A DNA stretch of 64,000 bases, taken from Tropicibacter oceani. Its GTDB lineage: Bacteria > Pseudomonadota > Alphaproteobacteria > Rhodobacterales > Rhodobacteraceae. The translations under genes were made by a program, and so were the position numbers. Shown here one piece after another: positions 50,320 through 57,920 of the stretch. A model generated the notes under the pieces. The model saw only the letters and a list, made by a program, of their open reading frames with translations. It was not told the DNA's origin and ran no database searches. The stretch covers positions 1,860,001 through 1,924,000 of the forward strand of contig NZ_CP124616.1 in NCBI RefSeq assembly GCF_029958925.1, read 5' to 3'. How positions within the stretch are numbered: position 1 is the first letter of the stretch; each line of letters opens with the position of its first letter.

Positions 50320-51018
50320 TTAGTCTTGCAGGACCGCTTTGCCTTCGGCGACCAGCGCGTCGAGGTCCATGGGGGTTCGGAAACCAGCGGCGACCTTGGC
50401 TTCGAGCTCGGCCTCGAGCTGTTTGACCTGTTCGAGTTTTTCAAGCACCGCGTCGATGCGGGCAAGAGGGACGACGACCACGCCGCTGCGGTCGGCGATG
50501 ATCATGTCTCCGGTGGCGATCATGCGCCCGCCGACCATGGCCGCGCCGCCCACCGTGCCGGGGCCGTTTGCGTAGGGCGAGTTGGGGTTCAGCCCGGTGC
50601 AGAAGGCGGGCAGGCCGACCTCGACGATGCCTTCGTAGTCGCGCATCGGACCATCGGTGACAAAGCCCGCGGCGCCCGCGTTCTTCATCATGCCCATCAG
50701 CTGGTCGCCCGAGGCCGAGCAGCCCTGGTGCCCATGCACCGCGGCGATCACCACGTCGCCGGGTTGGATCAGGTTGACGGCGGCCAGCGTGGCGAGGATT
50801 TCCGCCGCGCCATTGTCGGCGACCAGCGCCGGGCCGACCATCGTGCAATCGTAGTCACGGCCAAAGCCGATGGGGGCAATGGCGGTATCGAGCGCACCCA
50901 TCCCGGCCATCGCGTCACAGACGAAACCGGTGCTGACGCCTTTGAAGGCGTCGATCTGGGCCTGAGTGGGGCGGGGGCGCGATTGCACGATGGTCAGGAA
51001 GGGAGGCTCTTCGATCAT
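50320..51018 (-). CDS. RraA-like / HMG aldolase family protein
   Basis: A 232-residue RraA-fold protein, class II metal aldolase type. The conserved motifs are visible: GQ-type AAVHGHQGCSASGDQL and the catalytic FVTDGPMRDYEGI (Asp/Arg) as well as ADRSGVVVVP. Family activities include 4-hydroxy-4-methyl-2-oxoglutarate or oxaloacetate cleavage. It is a usual component of sugar-acid and aldarate degradation clusters. The start lies 1 bp after the stop of the LprI-like gene. Confidence 0.88.
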   Translation of the reverse strand: MIEEPPFLTIVQSRPRPTQAQIDAFKGVSTGFVCDAMAGMGALDTAIAPIGFGRDYDCTMVGPALVADNGAAEILATLAAVNLIQPGDVVIAAVHGHQGCSASGDQLMGMMKNAGAAGFVTDGPMRDYEGIVEVGLPAFCTGLNPNSPYANGPGTVGGAAMVGGRMIATGDMIIADRSGVVVVPLARIDAVLEKLEQVKQLEAELEAKVAAGFRTPMDLDALVAEGKAVLQD

Positions 51019-51019
51019 T

Positions 51020-51508
51020 TCATTGCTCCTTTTCGGGCAGGTCGGCCGAGCGCCAGACCAGCCGCAGGTAGGCCAGCCCCGAGGCGGTTGCCTCGCAGCG
51101 CGCTTTTTGGCGTTGGATTTCCTCGCCAGTGGCGTCGCCGAGGCGCGAGAGTTCCTCGATCCGGTCGCATTGGGTGAGGTTGGCGATCAGGTCATATTTC
51201 ACTTCGATCCCCGCGATGGCGGCGAGCTTTTCCGGCGCCGTGGCGGTGATCGCGCTCATGCGGTCGCGGATGCCGTTGCCCCAGATCTCGCGCGCCTGAG
51301 CATAGCAGAGCGCGGCGACCATGTGGCTGTCGCCGGGTTCGGCCTGACAGGCGGCATGGGCGGCGTCGATGCAGGCGGTGGGGGGCTGCCCGTCGCTGCG
51401 GGCCTGGGCGATGCAGGCGTCGACGCTGGTCAGGTCGACCTCGGCGCTGGCGGGGCTGGCCAGAGTGCTCAGCAGCAAAAGCACCCCTGCGATTGCGGTC
51501 GGTTTCAT
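51020..51508 (-). CDS. Exported small protein, LprI-like (lysozyme inhibitor LprI family)
   Basis: A 162-residue exported protein with ATG 51508. Signal peptide MKPTAIAGVLLLLSTLASPASA-EV. Six cysteines (DAC, TAC, AAC, ALC, TQC, ARC) suggest disulfides in the periplasm. The arrangement is similar to LprI-family lysozyme inhibitors. It is transcribed with the RraA-like gene (1-bp spacing), though the functional link is unclear. The product start is divergent from xylD with operator site 3 in between. Confidence 0.72.
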   Translation of the reverse strand: MKPTAIAGVLLLLSTLASPASAEVDLTSVDACIAQARSDGQPPTACIDAAHAACQAEPGDSHMVAALCYAQAREIWGNGIRDRMSAITATAPEKLAAIAGIEVKYDLIANLTQCDRIEELSRLGDATGEEIQRQKARCEATASGLAYLRLVWRSADLPEKEQ

Positions 51509-51545
51509 CGCGTCCTTCCCCCTTGGCCATGTCACTATCCCTTGC

Positions 51546-51561
51546 ATTTGGTATACCAAAT
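51546..51561 (+). promoter_or_regulatory. GntR/UxuR-type operator ATTTGGTATACCAAAT, site 3
   Basis: A perfect 16-bp palindrome 63 bp before the XylD-like start and 38 bp before the divergent LprI-like start. The central GGTATACC is shared with sites 1 and 2. Confidence 0.8.
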
Positions 51562-51623
51562 TGAAATGCTGCTGCAAGCTGCCGGTAGATGCGGGAATCG
51601 CGCCCGGCGAAAGGGAGGACATC

Positions 51624-53405
51624 ATGTCAGACACACGCGCCAACAAGCGGTTCCGTTCGCAAGAGTGGTTCGACAATCCGAACAATCCGGGAATGACGGC
51701 GCTTTATGTCGAGCGCTATCAGAATTCGACCTTTACCCGCGAGGAACTGCAGGGCGAGCGGCCGATCATCGGCATCGCCAACACGGGCAGCGATCTGGCG
51801 CCGTGCAACAAGATCCACGTGTTCCTGATGGACCGGATCAAGGCGGGCATCCGCGAGGCGGGCGGCGTGCCGATGGAATTCCCGGTGCACCCCATTCAGG
51901 AAACCGGCAAGCGGCCCACGGCGGCGCTGGACCGCAACCTGGCCTATCTGTCGCTGGTCGAGGTGCTGCACGGCTATCCGCTGGACGGCGTGGTGCTGAC
52001 CACGGGCTGTGACAAGACAACGCCGGCCATGCTGATGGGCGCGGCCACGGTCGACATTCCGGCGATTGCGCTGAATGGCGGGCCGATGCTGGACGGCTGG
52101 TGGAAGGGCAAGCGCGCCGGGTCCGGCACGATTGTCTGGGAATCGCGGCGTCTGCTGGCCGAGGGCAAGATCGACTACGAGGAATTCATGAGCCGGGTCT
52201 GTTCCTCGGCGCCGTCGCTGGGGCATTGCAACACGATGGGCACGGCCAGCACGATGAACGCCATGGCCGAGGCGCTGGGCATGTCCCTGACCGGCAACAG
52301 CGCCATTCCCGCGCCGTTCCGGGAACGCATGGCCATGGCCTTTGATACCGGAAAACGGATCGTGCAGATGGTTCTGGACGATCTCAAACCGTCGGACATC
52401 CTGACGCGCGAGGCCTTTGAGAACGCCATCGTCGTGAACGCGGCGATTGGCGGCAGCACCAACGCGCCGCCGCATCTGCAGGCGATTGCGCGTCATGCGG
52501 GGGTGGCGCTGGACGTCAAGGATTGGGAGACCGTCGGCTTTGACGTGCCGCTTTTGGTGAACATGCAGCCGGCGGGCGAATACCTGGGCGAAAGCTTTTT
52601 CCGCGCGGGCGGGGTGCCTGCGGTGATGGGCGAATTGATGAAGGCGGGGCGCATTCATCAGGGGGTGATGACCGCGACGGGCAACACCATGGGCGCCAAC
52701 CTGGCCGGTGTCGACAGCCAGGACCATGACGTGATCAAGACCTATGACGCGCCGATGCGCAAGAACGCCGGGTTCAAGGTCTTGTCCGGCAACCTGTTCG
52801 ACAGTGCCTTGATGAAGACCAGCGTGATCTCTCCGGATTTTCAGAAACGGTTCCTGTCCGAGCCGGGGAATGAGGGCGTCTACGAGGCGCGCGCCATCGT
52901 GTTCGAGGGGCCGGAGGATTACCATGACCGGTTGAACGATCCCGCGCTTGGGATTGACGAGAACTGCATCCTGTTCATCCGCAATGTCGGCTGTGTCGGT
53001 TACCCCGGCAGCGCAGAGGTGGTGAACATGCAGCCGCCTGATGCCCTGATCCGCGCGGGGATCAACCATCTGCCCACGGTCGGGGATGGCCGGCAGTCGG
53101 GGACGTCGGAAAGCCCGTCGATCCTGAACGCCTCGCCCGAGGCGGTGGTGGGCGGCGGTCTGGCCTATCTCAAGACCGGTGACCGGGTACGGCTGGATCT
53201 GAACGCCTCGCGCATGGATGCGCTGGTCGAGGCGGAGGAATGGCAGGCCCGGATCGACGCCTGGGAGGCGCCGGAGCTGCACCACCAGACGCCCTGGCAA
53301 GAGATCTATCGCAAGCACGTGGGGCAGTTGTCGGATGGCGGCTGTCTGGAGCTGGCGACGGCCTATCAACGGATCGCAAAGGATCTGCCAAGGGACAATC
53401 ACTGA
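51624..53405 (+). CDS. xylD: D-xylonate/pentonate dehydratase, XylD-like (IlvD/Edd family)
   Basis: A 593-residue dehydratase, ATG 51624 behind AAAGGGAGGAC. The N-terminus RANKRFRSQEWFDNPNNPGM and C-terminus ending LPRDNH are those of Caulobacter XylD, which distinguishes it from dihydroxyacid dehydratase IlvD (biosynthetic, branched-chain). Iron-sulfur cysteines: TTGCDKTTPAMLM, SLGHCNTMGTAS. Converts D-xylonate or L-arabonate to the 2-keto-3-deoxy acid, the step before XylX. Preceded by operator site 3. The pathway's semialdehyde dehydrogenase (XylA) and lactonase are not in the window. Confidence 0.92.
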   Translation: MSDTRANKRFRSQEWFDNPNNPGMTALYVERYQNSTFTREELQGERPIIGIANTGSDLAPCNKIHVFLMDRIKAGIREAGGVPMEFPVHPIQETGKRPTAALDRNLAYLSLVEVLHGYPLDGVVLTTGCDKTTPAMLMGAATVDIPAIALNGGPMLDGWWKGKRAGSGTIVWESRRLLAEGKIDYEEFMSRVCSSAPSLGHCNTMGTASTMNAMAEALGMSLTGNSAIPAPFRERMAMAFDTGKRIVQMVLDDLKPSDILTREAFENAIVVNAAIGGSTNAPPHLQAIARHAGVALDVKDWETVGFDVPLLVNMQPAGEYLGESFFRAGGVPAVMGELMKAGRIHQGVMTATGNTMGANLAGVDSQDHDVIKTYDAPMRKNAGFKVLSGNLFDSALMKTSVISPDFQKRFLSEPGNEGVYEARAIVFEGPEDYHDRLNDPALGIDENCILFIRNVGCVGYPGSAEVVNMQPPDALIRAGINHLPTVGDGRQSGTSESPSILNASPEAVVGGGLAYLKTGDRVRLDLNASRMDALVEAEEWQARIDAWEAPELHHQTPWQEIYRKHVGQLSDGGCLELATAYQRIAKDLPRDNH

Positions 53406-53457
53406 GGGATCGGGGAGAGGCGGAAGGGGTTTTGGGCCAAAATACTGGTCCGGCTTT

Positions 53458-53510
53458 GGGGGCGCTGCCCCCGTCGCTTTGCGACTCCCCCGGGATATTT
53501 GGGGCAATTG
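53458..53510 (-). repeat. Dispersed G/C-palindromic intergenic repeat, copy 6
   Basis: GGGGGC-gct-GCCCCC, GTCGCTTTGCGAC hairpin and CCCCGGGATATTTGGGGC, in the xylD-SDR gap. A partial forward copy (CCAAAATACTGG) at 53438-53449 precedes it, suggesting nested insertion. Confidence 0.8.
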
Positions 53511-53528
53511 GAAACAGGGAGGGGCGGT

Positions 53529-54266
53529 ATGGCCCAGACGATCATCATCACCGGCGGGGGCCGGGGTATTGGCAAGGCCTGCGCCGAGGCGTTTCTGGAG
53601 GCTGGCTGGAAGGTGGGCGTTGTCGGACGTTCGGCCGCACCATTGGAGGAGATGGCCGCGGCGCATGAGGGTGTGCTGGCGCTGCCGTGTGATGTGTCGG
53701 ACGAGGCGCAGGTGGATGCCGCCTTTGACAAGGCGCTGGAGGTTTGGGGGCGCATCGATTGTTTGTTCAACAACGCCGGTGTGTCGGTTATGGGCAGCAC
53801 CATTGACGAGATCAGCGTCGATGATTTTCGCAACTGTATCGACATCAACCTGACCGGGTCCTTTGTCTGTGCGCGGGCGGCCTTTGCCCGGATGCGGCGG
53901 CAGGACCCGCAGGGCGGGCGGATCATCAACAACGGTTCTGTCAGTGCCTATGTGCCGCGCTGGGGCTCGGCGCCTTATACGGCGTCCAAGCATGCGGTGA
54001 CGGGTCTGACGCGGTCGATTTCGCTGGATGGGCGGCCGTTCAACATCGCCTGCGGGCAGATCGACATCGGCAATGCGTTGACCGACATGGCCGCCAAGAT
54101 GACCAAGGGCGTGCCGCAGGCGGATGGCAGCATTGCGGTCGAGCCGGTGATGGATGTGTCGAACGTGGCGAAATCGGTGCTGCACATGGCCAGTCTGCCG
54201 CTGGACGCCAATGTGCAGTTCATGACCGTCATGGCCAGCGCGATGCCCTATATCGGGCGCGGCTGA
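53529..54266 (+). CDS. SDR family oxidoreductase
   Basis: A 245-residue classical SDR starting MAQTIIITGGGRGIGKACAE (ATG 53529). NAD motif TGGGRGIG (8-15), NNAGVSV, S in NGSVSAYVPRW, PYTASKHAV (Tyr/Lys). Related to sugar or hydroxy-acid dehydrogenases. Single gene downstream of xylD and repeat copy 6. The substrate is not defined, but a function in the same pathway as xylD is suggested. Confidence 0.87.
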   Translation: MAQTIIITGGGRGIGKACAEAFLEAGWKVGVVGRSAAPLEEMAAAHEGVLALPCDVSDEAQVDAAFDKALEVWGRIDCLFNNAGVSVMGSTIDEISVDDFRNCIDINLTGSFVCARAAFARMRRQDPQGGRIINNGSVSAYVPRWGSAPYTASKHAVTGLTRSISLDGRPFNIACGQIDIGNALTDMAAKMTKGVPQADGSIAVEPVMDVSNVAKSVLHMASLPLDANVQFMTVMASAMPYIGRG

Positions 54267-54314
54267 ACCGGGCGCATGTGGATGGGAAGCGGGCGGGGGA
54301 AACCCTGCCCGTTT

Positions 54315-55202
54315 TCATTTGGTACGGCGCAGGGTGCGTTCGCGTTGCCAGATATAGAGGCCCGAGGCGATGATGATCAGCCCTCCGCCCAGGGTCCAGA
54401 CCGTCGGCCATGTGTCGAACAGCAGCACCCCCGCAAGCGCCGCCAGGAACAGCTGGATATAGATCACCGGCGCCAGGATCGAGGCATCGGCCCAGCGGTG
54501 CGCAATGGTTGCCGCGATATGTCCAGACGCGCCAAAGACGCCGATCAGCGCAAAGGCGATCCAGTCGACGCCCGTGGGCCAGGTCCAGCCCTGCAGGACA
54601 AAGGGCACCAGCGCCAGCGCGGCAAAGCCGGACGACCAGATCTGTTGCGTTGCATTGCCTTCGACCCCCGCAAGAAGCCGGGTCATGATGAAATACATCG
54701 AGGCCATGCACAGGGCGGCAAGGCTGAGGAACATCGCCGGGTGGAACCCCACGCCCCAGGGCTGCATGACCACCAGCACCCCGATGAACCCGACACAGAC
54801 CGCAATGATCCGGCGCAGGCCGACCTTTTCTCCAAGGATCGGGATCGCCAGCAGGGTCACGACGATGGGTCCGGCAAAGGTGATGGTCGTGGTTACGGTG
54901 ATCGGCAGGTATTGCAGCGCGGTAAAGTTGAAGACCGTGCTGCCAAGCAGGAAGAAGGAGCGCAACAGCTGTTTGACCGGGGCGTTCGATTTGAACGCCT
55001 CGCGGCCCTCTTGCGCGCCGTAAAGCGTGACGGCGACGATGAAATGCCCCAGGTAGCGGACAAAGACCACCTGAAGCGCCGGAAGCCCGCCGACGATCAG
55101 CCATTTGGCGGAACTGTCGATGCAGGTAAAGAAGACCACGGCCAGCGCCATGAGCAGCACGCCGGCGGCAGTGCGGTCCTCTCTGGGGATGGCTTTTGAC
55201 AT
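54315..55202 (-). CDS. DMT-superfamily transporter (EamA)
   Basis: A 295-residue protein with ten predicted helices in two EamA repeats (FFTCIDSSAKWLIVGGLPAL near the start; VGFIGVLVVMQPWGVGFHP at the first repeat end; FGASGHIAATIAHRWADASI in the second). Small-metabolite transport. Last gene of the minus-strand nine-gene run; 45 bp after the SDR. Confidence 0.88.
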   Translation of the reverse strand: MSKAIPREDRTAAGVLLMALAVVFFTCIDSSAKWLIVGGLPALQVVFVRYLGHFIVAVTLYGAQEGREAFKSNAPVKQLLRSFFLLGSTVFNFTALQYLPITVTTTITFAGPIVVTLLAIPILGEKVGLRRIIAVCVGFIGVLVVMQPWGVGFHPAMFLSLAALCMASMYFIMTRLLAGVEGNATQQIWSSGFAALALVPFVLQGWTWPTGVDWIAFALIGVFGASGHIAATIAHRWADASILAPVIYIQLFLAALAGVLLFDTWPTVWTLGGGLIIIASGLYIWQRERTLRRTK

Positions 55203-55247
55203 GTGGTGATCCGGTCCCGTTGGGCGGGGTCGTGCCCCGCCTTTGCC

Positions 55248-55970
55248 TTAGCCGTTGGCCCAGCCGCCGTCGACGATATGCGACTGGCCGGTGGTGAACG
55301 CGCTTTCGTCCGACCCAAGGTAGATCGCCAGATGCGCGATTTCCTCGGGCAGGCCGACGCGGCCCATGGGCTGGCGCGCGACAAAGGCCTTTTTCGCCGC
55401 CTCGTAGTCGCCCATGGCGCGCAGCCGGTCATGCAGCGACGGGCTGTCGACGGTGCCGGGGCAGATGCAATTGACGCGGATACCCTGGGTTACGAAATCC
55501 TTGGCGACGGATTTGGTCAGGCCAATGACGGCGGCCTTGGAGGTGCCGTAGATGCAGCGGTTGGGCGCCGCCAGGATGCTGCCCGCGACCGAGGCGATAT
55601 TGACGATGGCGCCGCCGCCGCGTTCGACCATCCCGGGCAGGGCGGCCTGCATCGAATGGAACTGCGAGCGTACGTTCAGCATCATCGCAAAGTCGAAATC
55701 CTCGTCCGTCGCTTCGAGGATGTTGCCGCCGTGCACATAGCCCGCGCAGTTGACCAGAATGTCAGGCGCGGCATCCTGCACGGCGCGGGTCAGGGCCGCC
55801 TTGTCGGTGACGTCCAGTGCAAAGGTTTCGCAGGGCAGCCCTTCCAGCAGGTCGCCCTTCAGGTCGGTGGCGGTCACGATGGCACCTTCGCGAATGTAGC
55901 CTTCGGCAATGGCGCGGCCAATGCCCTGGCCTGCGGCGGTGATAAAGGCGCGTTTGCCTGCAAGTCTCAT
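55248..55970 (-). CDS. SDR oxidoreductase, 2-keto-3-deoxy-L-fuconate dehydrogenase/DHRS6-like
   Basis: A 240-residue classical SDR strongly resembling DHRS6/BDH2 and bacterial KDF 4-dehydrogenases, with FDFAMMLNVRSQFHSMQAAL, NRCIYGTSKAAVIGLTKSVA and PGTVDSPSLHDRL. Cofactor motif TAAGQGIG. Probably oxidises a 2-keto-3-deoxy sugar acid at C4. It overlaps the neighbouring beta-hydroxyacid dehydrogenase by ATGA. Confidence 0.88.
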   Translation of the reverse strand: MRLAGKRAFITAAGQGIGRAIAEGYIREGAIVTATDLKGDLLEGLPCETFALDVTDKAALTRAVQDAAPDILVNCAGYVHGGNILEATDEDFDFAMMLNVRSQFHSMQAALPGMVERGGGAIVNIASVAGSILAAPNRCIYGTSKAAVIGLTKSVAKDFVTQGIRVNCICPGTVDSPSLHDRLRAMGDYEAAKKAFVARQPMGRVGLPEEIAHLAIYLGSDESAFTTGQSHIVDGGWANG

Positions 55971-56857
55971 GTTTTCTTTCCCAAGTTTTCAACCATCCAG
56001 TCGACCATTTCCGGCACCATGATATCACCTGCGCCGCTGTCGCGCGCTTCGCGCAGGGTTGCATCGGCGGCCCCGGACATGCGCGAATGTTTGCCCAGAT
56101 CAGCCGCCATCTGGCGGTAATAGCCGACGTCCTTGGCACCGTTGGCGACGGAAAATGCAAGGTCGATCTTGCCGTCCACCGCGTAGTTGCGCACGAATTC
56201 CATCATGCCCGACCGGTTCGGCCCGGCAGCCATCACATTGAACAGGTCGTCGCGTTCGATGCCCGCCGCATCGGCCATGGCAAAGGCCTCGGCCATGGCA
56301 TTGGCGGTGGTCATGGCGAAAAAGTTGTTGATCAGCTTGATGGTGTGGCCATTGCCCAGCTTTCCCAGGTGAAAGACGTTTTCGCCCAAGGTATCGAGCA
56401 CCGGTTTCACCTTGTCATAGGCCGCCTTGTCGCCTGCGCACATGATGTTCAACAACCCGTCCTTGGCATGGGCCGGGGTGCGGCCCAGCGGGGCATCCAG
56501 ATAGACCGCGCCCTTTGCCGCCAGATCCGCGCCGATCTTCAGCGTCGAGCCGGGCAGGGAGGTGCCAAAGTCGATGACGATCTGCCCTGGTTTGACGCCC
56601 GCCAGCACGCCGTCGTCACCATAGATGCGGCTTTCGACCTGGGCGCTGGTGCCGACGCAAAGCATCACGATATCCGTCTGCGCCGCCAGGTCGCGGGCAT
56701 TTGCCGCTTCTTGGCCGCCGCGCGACAGGGCCTCTTCGACGCCGGTGCGGTCGCGGTTGCCCAGCACGGTGACGGGGTGGCCGGCCTTTTGCAGGCATTC
56801 GACCATGGCGCGGCCCATCAGGCCAAGGCCGATGAAACCGATGTGTTCCTTGCTCAT
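55967..56857 (-). CDS. NAD(P)-dependent beta-hydroxyacid dehydrogenase
   Basis: A 296-residue 6-phosphogluconate dehydrogenase-like protein, start MSKEHIGFIGLGLMGRAMVE at 56857. Substrate loop DFGTSLPGST, GNGHTIKLINNFFAMTT (catalytic Lys), shared DAPLGRTP with the paralogue at 48316. Acts on a tartronate semialdehyde-type acid. One base separates it from the upstream Gfo/Idh/MocA gene. Confidence 0.9.
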   Translation of the reverse strand: MSKEHIGFIGLGLMGRAMVECLQKAGHPVTVLGNRDRTGVEEALSRGGQEAANARDLAAQTDIVMLCVGTSAQVESRIYGDDGVLAGVKPGQIVIDFGTSLPGSTLKIGADLAAKGAVYLDAPLGRTPAHAKDGLLNIMCAGDKAAYDKVKPVLDTLGENVFHLGKLGNGHTIKLINNFFAMTTANAMAEAFAMADAAGIERDDLFNVMAAGPNRSGMMEFVRNYAVDGKIDLAFSVANGAKDVGYYRQMAADLGKHSRMSGAADATLREARDSGAGDIMVPEMVDWMVENLGKKT

Positions 56858-56858
56858 C

Positions 56859-57920
56859 TCATACTCCTTTGTAATCGCCGGGAACCTCGCCTGCCTTGAC
56901 GGGGTGTCCCTGATGCCCCGAAAGCGCGGCGGCAAGGGTCATTTCCATGGCCTTGATGCCGTCTGTGCCGGTGCACAACACATCGTCCCTGGCCCCTGCA
57001 ACGACTGCGGCGAAACGGTCGATCTGGGCCAGCAATGGGTCGATCCTGTCGAAGGACTGACCGTCGGTGCGGCCAAGCGGTTTGGACCATTCGATTTCCC
57101 CGGGGGCGCTGCGGCCCCAGCGGGTCAGCGACGGAAAGGCCAGCGCGCCCGCGCTGCCGACAAGGCGGACATAGTCCTCGCCCGATCCGGCGATAGCGGG
57201 GTTTTCGTAGGATGCGGCCTCGAACGACCAGGGCGAAGCGCCCGCGTCGGAAATCAGGAAAGACCCCAGCGCGCCGTTGGCAAAGCGGAAGGCGATGCTG
57301 GCGGTGTCTTCGATCACGAACCCGCGCCGGGCCGAGGACAGCAGGGCGCTGGCCTCGGTCATTTCTCCGACGAAAAAGCGCAGCAGGTCGATTTCATGGG
57401 TGAGGTTGGTCAGCAGCGGGCCCGCGCCGGGGGCGCGGCGCCAGTCCACATCGTAATAGGTGTCGTGTTTGCGCAGGGACCACAGGCCCTGAACACCGAC
57501 CAGATCGCCGATGTCTGCCAGCGCATCGCGCGCGGCGATGGAAAAGGGGTGGCAGCGGCGGTGGTGGCCGGTGAACAGCGGCAGGCCCTTGGTTTCAGCC
57601 TGTGCCACGATTTCGCGCGCCTCGTCCAGGGTGGCGCCGGTGGGCTTTTCGACGATCACCGCCCAGCCGCGCGACAGGCAGGCCATGGCGCTGGCGTGGT
57701 GGTCCTGGGTTGGTGTCGCGATCACGGCGGCGCGGGTATCGGCGGGGACCTCGTCGATGCTGGCGACCATGGGGAGGCCCTGTTGCGCCAGCTTTTCACG
57801 CAAGGGCGCGTGGGGTTCGATCACGGCGGTCAGGCGGATGCGGTCCGACAGGCCCGCCACTTCGATATGGCGCTGCCCGATAGAACCCGCGCCGATGACG
57901 CAAAGGGGAAGCGGGGCCAT
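56859..57920 (-). CDS. Gfo/Idh/MocA-family oxidoreductase
   Basis: A 353-residue NAD(P)-dependent sugar oxidoreductase starting MAPLPLCVIGAGSIGQRHIE. Rossmann GAGSIG, EKPTGATLDEAR with the conserved catalytic Lys, and a C-terminal beta-sheet domain GPLLTNLTHEIDLLRFF with the His of the family. The start overlaps the altronate dehydratase stop by one base (TAATG). Likely oxidises a sugar or sugar acid in the same pathway. Confidence 0.88.
   Translation of the reverse strand: MAPLPLCVIGAGSIGQRHIEVAGLSDRIRLTAVIEPHAPLREKLAQQGLPMVASIDEVPADTRAAVIATPTQDHHASAMACLSRGWAVIVEKPTGATLDEAREIVAQAETKGLPLFTGHHRRCHPFSIAARDALADIGDLVGVQGLWSLRKHDTYYDVDWRRAPGAGPLLTNLTHEIDLLRFFVGEMTEASALLSSARRGFVIEDTASIAFRFANGALGSFLISDAGASPWSFEAASYENPAIAGSGEDYVRLVGSAGALAFPSLTRWGRSAPGEIEWSKPLGRTDGQSFDRIDPLLAQIDRFAAVVAGARDDVLCTGTDGIKAMEMTLAAALSGHQGHPVKAGEVPGDYKGV

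Noticed and set aside
53170-53405. XylD first considered as dihydroxyacid dehydratase IlvD
   Set aside because: N- and C-terminal segments match pentonate dehydratase XylD rather than biosynthetic IlvD, and context is catabolic.
51627-54185. 852-codon minus-strand open frame, the longest open frame in the window
   Set aside because: Antisense to xylD and an SDR gene; Arg/His/Gln-rich and without any domain.
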